Shown piece by piece: positions 12,734 to 19,595 of a stretch of DNA of 19,595 bases. Source of the DNA: Gallionella sp. GTDB taxonomy: Bacteria; Pseudomonadota; Gammaproteobacteria; Burkholderiales; Gallionellaceae. Location: NCBI GenBank assembly GCA_030690245.1, contig JAUYGW010000172.1:1-19595 (forward strand), written 5' to 3'. Below the pieces are notes generated by a model, which had not been told where the DNA came from, made no database searches, and worked only from the letters and a program-made list of their open reading frames with translations. The first letter of the stretch is position 1, and every line of letters starts with the position of its first letter. The position numbers and the translations under genes are program-made.

Positions 12734-15700
12734 GGGGTCGCCAGCGCCAACACTGCCGACTTGTCTTTTTGCCGCAGTAATTTGCGCTTGGCAATGCCCA
12801 CAAAGTGTTCGATGTCATCCACGATGGAGAAGAAGCTCGGCGTCACCAGCAGGCTCAGGATGGTGGACGTGATCAGGCCGCCAATCACCGCCGCCGCCAT
12901 GGGCGCGCGGAAACTATTGTCAGCACTGCCCAGGCCAATCACCAGCGGCAGCATGCCCGCCACCATGGCGATGGTGGTCATGATGATGGGGCGGGCGCGC
13001 TTGTGGCAGGCGTCTATCAAGGCTTCGAAACGGGTCATGCCAAAGTCACGGCGGGCCATGATGGCGTAGTCCACCAGCAGGATGGAGTTCTTGGTCGACA
13101 CACCAATCAGCATCACCAGGCCGATGAAGGACGGCATGGACAGCATCTTGCCGCTGACCAGCAAGCCGAGGAAGGCGCCACCAAAGGACAGGATGACCGC
13201 CGGCAAGATCGAAATCGGGTGCAAGAAGTCCTTGAACAGCAGCACCAGCACGATGTAGATACACAGCACGCCGGTCATCATGGCCATGCCAAAGCCAGCC
13301 ACCATCTCGGCCTGCACTTCGGCATCGCCAATCTCCAACTGCTGCACGCCCGCTGGCAGGTTGACGATGCTGGGAAACTTGGCCACCGCGGCGGTGACGT
13401 CGCCCAGGGGTACGCCCGATAGCTCCACCTCGAAGTTGACGTTGCGCACCCGGTTCAGACGGCTCACCATGGCCGGCCCGCTGGACATTTCAAACGACGC
13501 GACCTGGCTCAGCATGACCGGGCCCTTGACGCCGGGCACCATCAGGCGGCCCAGCAGGTCCAGGTCTTGGCGGGCGTCGGTGGCCAGCTTGACGACGATG
13601 GGCACTTGGCGCTGGCTCAGGTTGAGCTTGGGCAAGGCCGATTCGTAATCCCCCACTGTGGCAATGCGCAAGGTTTCGGCAATGGCCGCGCTGGTGACAC
13701 CCAAGTCGGCGGCGCGGGCAAAGTCCGGGTGGATGGCCACTTCGGCGCGCGTCAGGCTGGCACTCGATGAAATGTTGCCCAAGCCCGGGATTTTGCGCAA
13801 ATCCCGCTCCACGGCGGCTGCCGCTTGCGTGAGCGCGACCGGGTCTTCGCCCTTGAGCGCCAACTGGTACTTTTCACCCGAACCACCCAGGCCCACCTTG
13901 AAGCGGGCACCTGGCAATTCAGACAGCGCCGTGCGCATCTGGCTCTCGATCACCTGCTTGCGCGGGCGTTTGCCCCGTTCGTCCAACAGCACGGTGAGCG
14001 TGGCCTTGCGCACCTCGGTGCTGGCGCCGCCCATGAAGGGGTCCGTGCCCACGCTGCCGCCACCGGCCGTGGTGTAGACGCTCTTCACGTGGTCCACCTT
14101 GCCAATCAGCGTGCGCGCCTGCTCGGCGGCCGCACGGGTTTGTGCCAGCGTGGTGCCGGGGGACAGCTCCAGGTAGACCTGGGTCTGGGAGTTGTCGTCC
14201 GGCGGGATGAAGCCAGTGGGAATCAGCGGCACCAGCATCAGCGAACCAATGAAGAAGCCGATGGCTGAAAACATGGTGATCCAGCGATGGTGCAGCGTCC
14301 AGCGCGTGATTTTCAGGTACAGCGGCATCCACACCGGCTCTTCGTGCACATGGGTAGACGGTTTCATGATGTAGGCCGCCATCATGGGGGTCAGCAGCCG
14401 CGCCACCATCAGCGAGGCAAATATGGCGAACACGGCGGTCCAGCCAAACTGCTTGAAGAACTTGCCGACCACGCCGCTCATGAAGGCGGTGGGCAAGAAC
14501 ACGGCAATCAGCGCAAAGGTGGTGGCGATCACGGCCAGGCCGATCTCGTCGGCCGCTTCCATCGCGGCCTGGTAGGGCGTCTTGCCCATGCGCAGGTGGC
14601 GCTCGATGTTTTCCACTTCCACAATGGCGTCGTCCACCAGGATACCGATGACCAGCGAGAGCGCCAGCAGCGTCACGATGTTGGTCGTGAAGCCCATGTA
14701 GTTCATGCCAATGAAGGCCGGGATGGCCGACAGCGGCAGCGCCACCGCGGATACAAATGTGGCGCGCCAGTTGCGCAGGAAGAACCAGACCACGATGACC
14801 GCCAGCACGGCGCCCTCAAACAGCATGGTCATGGAGGCGTCGAACTCCTCCTGCACCGGGGTCACGAAGTCAAAGGCTTGCGTCAGCTCCATATCGGGGT
14901 GGGCAGCTTTGAGATCGGTCAGCGCTTGTTGCACGGCCGCGCCCACTTCCACTTCGCTGGCGCCCTTGCTGCGGGTAATCTCGAAGCCCACCACCGGTTT
15001 ACCGTTCAGCGTGGCAAAGCTGCGTTGCTCGGCCACCGTGTCTTTGACCGTGGCAATCTCATCCAGGCGCACGCGCTTGCCGCTGCTCAAACTCAGCTCC
15101 AGGCGGGACAGTTCTTCCACGGTTGCAACCGTGGCCAGCGTGCGCATGGGCTGCTCGGAGCCACCCAGGTCGGCACGGCCGCCGGCGCTCTCGGTCTGCA
15201 CCTGTTTGAGCTGGCGCGAGATGTCGGCTGCGGTGGCGCCCAGGCTTTGCAGCTTGAGCGGGTCCAGCGCCACCTGCACCTCGCGGGTCACGCCGCCCAC
15301 GCGGGCCACCGAGCCCACGCCGCGCACGCCCAAGAGCGCGCGCGAGATGGTGTTGTCGACAAACCAGCTCAGGGCCTCGTCGTCCATGCGAGCGGAGCGA
15401 ATCGTGAAGGCCAGGATGGGGGCCCCGGACAAATTCATCTTGCTGACAATCGGGTCACGCAAGTCGCTGGGCAAATCGCTGCGCACCTGCTGCACGGCGC
15501 TGCGTACATCGTCCACCGCTTCTTGCGTGGGCTTCTCCAGACGGAATTCGGCCGTCACCGTGACGCTGCCATCCTGCACATTGGTGTAGATGTTTTTCAG
15601 GCCTTGCAGGGGTGCGATGGCGTTCTCGATCTTGCGCGCCACTTCGGTTTCCAGCTGGGCCGGTGCGGCACCGGGCAGGCTGGCCGACACGGTGACGGTG

Positions 15701-15828
15701 GGCAGCTCCAGGTCGGGGAACTGCTGCACCTTCATGGCGTTGAAGGACATCAGTCCAGCCAGCGTCAGCAGCACAAACAGCATGACTGCGGGAATGGGAT
15801 TCTTAATGGACCAGGCGGAGAGATTCAT
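12721..15828 (-). CDS. RND multidrug efflux pump, inner-membrane transporter (AcrB/HAE-1 type)
   Basis: The 1,035-residue protein has the length and duplicated layout of AcrB/MexB-type proton-driven pumps. The first membrane helix starts right after MNLSAWSIKNPIPA. A large periplasmic loop begins with QQFPDLELPTVTVSASLPGA. GILVDDAIVEVENIERHL carries the adjacent Asp pair at residues 399-400 that relays protons. IGVSTKNSILLVDYA in the second half carries the matching Lys near residue 913. Both periplasmic loops, including LIPTGFIPPDDNSQTQVYLE, are present and no frame break is seen. The pump exports drugs, detergents or metabolites from the periplasm and inner membrane; the substrate cannot be read from the sequence. 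It is the last gene of the four-gene operon, 12 bp after the fusion-protein gene. Confidence 0.93.
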   Translation of the reverse strand: MNLSAWSIKNPIPAVMLFVLLTLAGLMSFNAMKVQQFPDLELPTVTVSASLPGAAPAQLETEVARKIENAIAPLQGLKNIYTNVQDGSVTVTAEFRLEKPTQEAVDDVRSAVQQVRSDLPSDLRDPIVSKMNLSGAPILAFTIRSARMDDEALSWFVDNTISRALLGVRGVGSVARVGGVTREVQVALDPLKLQSLGATAADISRQLKQVQTESAGGRADLGGSEQPMRTLATVATVEELSRLELSLSSGKRVRLDEIATVKDTVAEQRSFATLNGKPVVGFEITRSKGASEVEVGAAVQQALTDLKAAHPDMELTQAFDFVTPVQEEFDASMTMLFEGAVLAVIVVWFFLRNWRATFVSAVALPLSAIPAFIGMNYMGFTTNIVTLLALSLVIGILVDDAIVEVENIERHLRMGKTPYQAAMEAADEIGLAVIATTFALIAVFLPTAFMSGVVGKFFKQFGWTAVFAIFASLMVARLLTPMMAAYIMKPSTHVHEEPVWMPLYLKITRWTLHHRWITMFSAIGFFIGSLMLVPLIPTGFIPPDDNSQTQVYLELSPGTTLAQTRAAAEQARTLIGKVDHVKSVYTTAGGGSVGTDPFMGGASTEVRKATLTVLLDERGKRPRKQVIESQMRTALSELPGARFKVGLGGSGEKYQLALKGEDPVALTQAAAAVERDLRKIPGLGNISSSASLTRAEVAIHPDFARAADLGVTSAAIAETLRIATVGDYESALPKLNLSQRQVPIVVKLATDARQDLDLLGRLMVPGVKGPVMLSQVASFEMSSGPAMVSRLNRVRNVNFEVELSGVPLGDVTAAVAKFPSIVNLPAGVQQLEIGDAEVQAEMVAGFGMAMMTGVLCIYIVLVLLFKDFLHPISILPAVILSFGGAFLGLLVSGKMLSMPSFIGLVMLIGVSTKNSILLVDYAIMARRDFGMTRFEALIDACHKRARPIIMTTIAMVAGMLPLVIGLGSADNSFRAPMAAAVIGGLITSTILSLLVTPSFFSIVDDIEHFVGIAKRKLLRQKDKSAVLALATPELP

Positions 15829-15840
15829 TGGTGTTGCTCT

Positions 15841-17097
15841 CTATTTGCTAGCGGATTGCGAAGGTTTCACAGCGGCTGGAGCACTATCAACCACCCGCAC
15901 CAGGTCGCCGTCGGCGAGGAAGCTGCCGCCGCTGGCCACCAGCTTGTCCTCGGGTGTGACGCCGCGCTGGATCTCGATCTGGTCGCCCACGATGCGACCG
16001 GTCTGCACCTTGAGCTGGCTGACACGGTTGTCGGCACCGACGCGCGCCACATAGCTGAAGCCGTCGCGCACGACGACAGCGGTCTGCGGCACGGTAAGCC
16101 CGCCCGAACTTCCCAGCTCAAACTCGCCACGGGCATACATGCCGGGCTTGAAGCTGGCGGCAATGCTGGGCGCAGCGCCTGGCAGGTCCACATAGACCAG
16201 CCCATTACGGGTGGCGACATCGACCGTGGGGGCCAGGCGGCGCACCTTGCCCTTCATTTGCGCACCGCTGGGGGCGGTGACCAGCACGGCGGTGCCGGCC
16301 GTGATGCGGCCCAGCTCGGCGGAGGTGACCTCGCCACGCCACTCCAGGCGGTTTTGGCGAATCAGTTTGAACATCTCGGTGCCGGCACCCACCACCGAAC
16401 CCACGGTGGCCATGCGGGCCGAGATGACGCCGCTGTCGGGCGCCAGCAATTGGGTGTTCTTCAGGCGCAGCAGCTGCGCGTCCAGTTGTGCCTGGGCCGA
16501 CGCCACACGTGCCTTGCCGGTCTGCTCTTGCGTCAGGTACTGGTTGACCTGTTGCGCGCTGATGGCGCCGCTACCCTGCACGGCGCGGGCGCGGTCGGCG
16601 TTGGCGGCCGACTCGGCGGCATTGGCCTTGGCCTCTGCCACGGCGGCGCGCGCCAGGGCCACGTCGGCTTGCACGCTCTCGGCCGCAAAGCTGGCCAAGA
16701 GCTGGCCACGCTTGACGCTGTCGCCCACGTTGGCGTGTAGCTCGGCCACGCGCAGGCCATTGGCTTCCGCGCCGATGCTGGCCTCTTGCCAGGCGGCCAG
16801 GCTGCCATTGGCGGCCAGCTTGATGCCGAGCATGTTGTCCTTGGCCTGGGTCAGCGCGACGGTGAGCGCGGGCTTGGTGGCACCGGGTTTGGCGGCGTCG
16901 GCAGCGTGGCTGCGGGTCACAAGCAGACCCAGCGCGGCCAGCGTGAGCACGCCGGCGGCGATGAGCCCCACGGTCAAAGGTTTGACGGTTAGCTTGCTGA
17001 CAAAGGATGGCGTTGTTTGGAGTTTCATGGAGGTGGTCTCGCGTCGCATCAATAAAGGGGAGGAATCGGATGTCCGTAGGTAGGGGCGGCCAGCCAT
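15841..17097 (-). CDS. RND efflux periplasmic adaptor (membrane fusion protein)
   Basis: This is the HlyD/AcrA-family adaptor that links the RND pump to its outer-membrane channel. A hydrophobic N-terminal anchor (TVGLIAAGVLTLAALGLLV) is followed by the lipoyl half-motif with GDSVKRGQLLASF. A helical hairpin rich in Ala and Gln comes next, then the second lipoyl half (LLAPDSGVISAR) and the beta-barrel region (GKVRRLAPTVDVATRNGLVY, FKPGMYARGEF). The tail is rich in Pro, Ser and Ala. The longest frame starts at the ATG at 17097, which overlaps the preceding stop by one base (TGATG). An ATG at 17028 would give a cleaner membrane anchor. Neither has a Shine-Dalgarno sequence, so the true start is open; coupling favours 17097 and protein features favour 17028. 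Confidence 0.9.
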   Translation of the reverse strand: MAGRPYLRTSDSSPLLMRRETTSMKLQTTPSFVSKLTVKPLTVGLIAAGVLTLAALGLLVTRSHAADAAKPGATKPALTVALTQAKDNMLGIKLAANGSLAAWQEASIGAEANGLRVAELHANVGDSVKRGQLLASFAAESVQADVALARAAVAEAKANAAESAANADRARAVQGSGAISAQQVNQYLTQEQTGKARVASAQAQLDAQLLRLKNTQLLAPDSGVISARMATVGSVVGAGTEMFKLIRQNRLEWRGEVTSAELGRITAGTAVLVTAPSGAQMKGKVRRLAPTVDVATRNGLVYVDLPGAAPSIAASFKPGMYARGEFELGSSGGLTVPQTAVVVRDGFSYVARVGADNRVSQLKVQTGRIVGDQIEIQRGVTPEDKLVASGGSFLADGDLVRVVDSAPAAVKPSQSASK

Positions 17098-18515
17098 CAG
17101 TTTGTGGCCGTGTTTGACGTGGCATTGGGCTCAAAGCCGCCACCCAGTGCGCGGTACAGCGCCACCCAGGCACGGTTGCGCTCCAGGCCCAGGCCGAGCT
17201 GGGCGGACTCGGACGCCAGCGCATTGCGCCGAGCGTCTTCCAACTCCACCAGGCTGGCCAGGCCCTGGCCAAAACGGGACTGCGTGGCGGCCAGTGACTC
17301 GGCATAACCTTGGGTCGAGACTCTGGCGTCTTCGGCGCGCGCCTCGGTGCTGTGCAGGGTTACCAAGGCCTCTTCCACCTCGCGCACGGCCTGGCGCACC
17401 TTGCCTTGGTAGCCGATTACGACTGCCTGGTAGTTGGCCTCGGACGACGTGACGGCAGCAGCACGTTGGCCTCCGTCAAAGATCGGCAGACTCACCGCCA
17501 AGGGGCCGAAGGACCAGGTGGCACCTTCCTCGTTGACGCCGTTGGTGCGCAGGCGCGTGCCGGCAATCGAACCCGCCAGGCTCAGGCGCGGCAGGCGCTG
17601 AGCCTTGGCGGCACCCACCTGGGCACTGGCGACCATCACATCACGTTCGGCGGCAAATACATCGGGGCGTTGGGCAATCGTCTGGGCGGGCACACTTGCT
17701 ACTGAAATGGGAGCTGCCTGCGCAGGTTTTGCTATGGCTAGAGCCAGTTTTTCCTTAAGCGCTGGTTCGGAAACAGCAGTCAAGGCGACCAGCGCCTTGG
17801 TGTCCAGTTCGCATAGTGCGCCTTGTTGCGTCAGTCGGCTATTGCCCTCGGCCGCACTGGCGCGGGCCATGGCGCCAACTGAGGGGGCCAAAAAGCCGGC
17901 CTTGGCGTTGATCTCGGTCAGCCGCGCCGTTTCCTGGCGCGAGGCCGCGTCGCGCTGCGCCAGCGCGAGTTGCCGCGTGCAGGTGGACAGGCTGTAGTAC
18001 AGATTGGCCACCTCCGCCGCCACCGAGACGCGGGCGTCGTGCCACTGGGCCTGGCTGCCTTCCACGTTGGCCTGGGCGGCGTGGCTGACCGCGCGGTTGG
18101 CGCCGACCAAATCAATTTCCCATTGCGCTTGCAGGCCGACTTGTTGGGTCGTGGTCACCGGCAGGCCGGGTTGGCTCACGCCCCGGCTGCCCGCCGCCTG
18201 GGCGCTGACGTTGGGCACCAGTGCGGCATGCGCTGCGGCTTGCTGTGCGCGGGCCGCTTCCACGCGCGCCAGCGCTTGCGCAACCGTTGGGCTGACGGCT
18301 TGCGCAGCCGCGATCAACTCCACCAACAGCGGGTCGCCCTGCTGTTGCCACCATTGGGTCAAGGATCCGACCGTGCCCTGGTGCGGCAGCGGTGCGTGCC
18401 ATTGCGGGGGCGCCACCATGTCCACGTGGGCGGGCGGCATGAGACTGGAGCAGGCAGACAGCGCCAAGGCTGCGACCAAGGGCGCGAGTTTGAGCAGGGA
18501 GTGCGGAATCATCAT
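17097..18515 (-). CDS. RND efflux outer-membrane channel lipoprotein (NodT/OprM family)
   Basis: The 472-residue product is a TolC-like channel subunit. It has a lipoprotein signal peptide, with the lipobox LSAC placing the lipidated Cys at residue 22. Two OEP repeats follow: the first includes VSPTVAQALARVEAARAQ, LQAQWEIDLVGANR and VAAEVANLYYSL. The second includes IAQRPDVFAAERDVMVASAQ, RLPRLSLAGSI, SLPIFDGGQR and YQGKVRQAVREVEEALV. The trimer forms the outer-membrane duct for the adaptor and pump encoded downstream. The start overlaps the regulator stop (ATGA), so translation is coupled to the regulator. A second ATG directly follows the first. The end overlaps the adaptor start by one base. 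Confidence 0.92.
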   Translation of the reverse strand: MMIPHSLLKLAPLVAALALSACSSLMPPAHVDMVAPPQWHAPLPHQGTVGSLTQWWQQQGDPLLVELIAAAQAVSPTVAQALARVEAARAQQAAAHAALVPNVSAQAAGSRGVSQPGLPVTTTQQVGLQAQWEIDLVGANRAVSHAAQANVEGSQAQWHDARVSVAAEVANLYYSLSTCTRQLALAQRDAASRQETARLTEINAKAGFLAPSVGAMARASAAEGNSRLTQQGALCELDTKALVALTAVSEPALKEKLALAIAKPAQAAPISVASVPAQTIAQRPDVFAAERDVMVASAQVGAAKAQRLPRLSLAGSIAGTRLRTNGVNEEGATWSFGPLAVSLPIFDGGQRAAAVTSSEANYQAVVIGYQGKVRQAVREVEEALVTLHSTEARAEDARVSTQGYAESLAATQSRFGQGLASLVELEDARRNALASESAQLGLGLERNRAWVALYRALGGGFEPNATSNTATN

Positions 18516-19297
18516 GTTGGTGTTTTTTTGGGTTTGGAGCGTCGTGACAGGGACGGTGGATGAACGGGAGTCTTTTCAGACGGGGCGGCTTTGGTCTTCT
18601 GCTTGGCGGTGGTCTTGGTGGGCAGCGCGCGACGCACCGCTTCGGCAGCGGTGAGGGCCATGGCGTAGTCCACCAGCCGGTCGCAATAGACATCCAGCGC
18701 GGCGTGGGACGCGATCAGCGCGGGGCGCATGGAGTTGGTGAGGTCGGTACAGATGTGCAGCATCACGCCTAGGCCGCTAATGGCCAGCACCAGCCGGTGG
18801 ATCTCGTCGTCGGGTTGCGCAACCCCCAAGTGGCGACACAGCGCCGAGGCCAGCGCATTGTGGGACGGCTTGATGTTGCATTCCAACTCTTCCTGCCAGA
18901 TGCCGGTGGGCTCCAGCATTTCACGGAAGTGCAGCTTCATGCACTGCTGTATCAGGTCGCCCTGCTTGAGGGGCTCCACAAAACTGCGCATCAGGTTGCC
19001 CAGCGCCCATTCCAGCGGACGGGTCGCGTCGTCAATTTGCTCGGGCGGCACGCTGGGGTTGCTGCGCAGGTCGGTGAACACCGCCTTGTACAGGCCAGCC
19101 TTGTCACCAAAGTAATAGCTGATGGAGGCGATGTTGATCTGCGCCGCCAATGCAATCTCGCGCGTGGAGGTCTTGGCATAGCCCTTTTCAGCAAACAACG
19201 CCAACGCCGCATCGAGCAGGCGGTTGCGGGCCTCGACACCATCGCTGCGCAGGGTCTTGGTGGTGGGAGGGGGGGGGAGAGGGGCGGCCTTGGACAT
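18512..19297 (-). CDS. TetR/AcrR-family regulator of the efflux operon
   Basis: This 261-residue protein has a TetR-type DNA-binding domain at about residues 20-75: RNRLLDAALALFAEKGYAKT, STREIALAAQINIASISYYF, then GDKAGLYKAVF. The ligand domain contains FREMLEPTGIWQEELECNIK, a pattern resembling CecR/YbiH-type (DUF1956) regulators. It ends with a Lys/Pro/Ser-rich tail of about 35 residues, which is unusual for the family. It is the first gene of the operon it probably represses, and a strong palindrome lies 17-46 bp upstream of its ATG. Codons 7-10 contain a C9 run (19269-19277 on the minus strand), where slippage would knock out the repressor. The inducer is unknown. Confidence 0.9.
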   Translation of the reverse strand: MSKAAPLPPPPTTKTLRSDGVEARNRLLDAALALFAEKGYAKTSTREIALAAQINIASISYYFGDKAGLYKAVFTDLRSNPSVPPEQIDDATRPLEWALGNLMRSFVEPLKQGDLIQQCMKLHFREMLEPTGIWQEELECNIKPSHNALASALCRHLGVAQPDDEIHRLVLAISGLGVMLHICTDLTNSMRPALIASHAALDVYCDRLVDYAMALTAAEAVRRALPTKTTAKQKTKAAPSEKTPVHPPSLSRRSKPKKTPT

Positions 19298-19305
19298 GGG
19301 CCGCG

Positions 19306-19343
19306 ATTCTAGACTAGCTAAATCAAACGTTTGATTTAACTAG
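19306..19343 (-). promoter_or_regulatory. TetR-type operator palindrome with -10-like box for the efflux operon
   Basis: AAATCAAACGTTTGATTT (19320-19337) is a perfect 18-bp palindrome. Including flanks, 19314-19343 is a 30-bp palindrome with one mismatched pair (18/39 of this decade block) between CTAG ends. On the minus strand TAGAAT (19311-19306) resembles a -10 box and the palindrome covers the spacer and -35 position. A dimer bound there would block transcription of the whole operon. The site fits a TetR-family operator in size and symmetry. Confidence 0.7.
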
Positions 19344-19522
19344 GCCCTGCCGACGGTGGGGCTTTGTTACCAGCCCGTTACGGCGGGGCCACGCCGAGGT
19401 GTCGAGCAGCAGGGATGGGGTGAGCGCCAAAGTGAGGTAAAGGGGGCAAGATCACTTCCAATTAGCCACCATGCCAGCATAAACCTGGGTGTCTTCAGCC
19501 AATTATGCCGCCAAAAACTACG

Positions 19523-19595
19523 TCATTCGCCCCCTTTGCGCCACACACTGGCCAGCCACGGCTGCTGTTCGCGCGGCAAGCCGCTCGGCCGGTAG
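19523..19595 (-). CDS. C-terminal end of an unidentified gene entering from the right edge
   Basis: A minus-strand frame enters at 19594 and ends at a TGA at 19525-19523. It encodes 23 residues, YRPSGLPREQQPWLASVWRK followed by GGE. Codons are strongly G/C at the third position, as in the neighbouring genes, and the residue mix looks like a genuine protein end. I do not recognise the family. The 179 bp between this stop and the operator palindrome hold no gene that I can support. Confidence 0.4.
   Translation of the reverse strand, partial: YRPSGLPREQQPWLASVWRKGGE

Noticed and set aside
14287..16740. An 817-codon plus-strand open frame
   Set aside because: It runs antisense across the pump and adaptor genes, is extremely rich in His, Gly, Gln and Arg, and has no domain. 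It is a by-product of G/C third-position bias in the real minus-strand genes.

Overview
The window looks like a piece of a high-GC betaproteobacterial chromosome, probably Burkholderiales and perhaps Comamonadaceae. This is inferred from strong G/C third-position bias, an RND efflux operon headed by its own TetR-type regulator, and a stand-alone TfoX C-terminal domain gene. No rRNA, tRNA, CRISPR array or intact insertion sequence was seen.

Region 1 (1-3281) is an accessory stretch with decayed genes. It starts with the tail of a VOC/glyoxalase-family gene and a scrap of a GNAT acetyltransferase. Next comes an AbiE-like type IV toxin-antitoxin module. Its AbiEi-like antitoxin reading frame is broken at a run of six C, while the AbiEii-like nucleotidyltransferase is intact. 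After it lie three collapsed remnants: a KilA-N protein, the first 66 codons of a DNA methylase cut at motif I, and the C-terminus of a Fic protein.

Region 2 (3282-11872) is the most interesting part. A single 1,726-residue protein has an N-terminal PD-(D/E)xK-like nuclease domain (QxK form), a STAND/P-loop NTPase core and over 1,100 C-terminal residues with no family I recognise. This is the layout of Avs/NLR-like antiphage proteins. Convergent to it are an AlbA_2 (Schlafen-type)-HTH fusion protein and a PIN-like protein, each apparently its own transcription unit. The AlbA_2-HTH gene has an inverted repeat just upstream that could be its operator. The three genes look like a defence island, but nothing in the sequence proves that they form one system.

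Region 3 (11873-19595) looks like chromosomal backbone. A small membrane protein and a TfoX C-terminal-domain protein form a two-gene unit on the plus strand. The minus strand carries a compact operon in the order TetR regulator, outer-membrane lipoprotein, membrane fusion protein, RND pump. The genes overlap by 1-4 bases or are 12 bases apart. A near-perfect 30-bp palindrome just upstream of the regulator is the likely operator, and a C9 run near the regulator's start could be slippage-prone. The C-terminus of an unidentified gene enters from the right edge on the minus strand.
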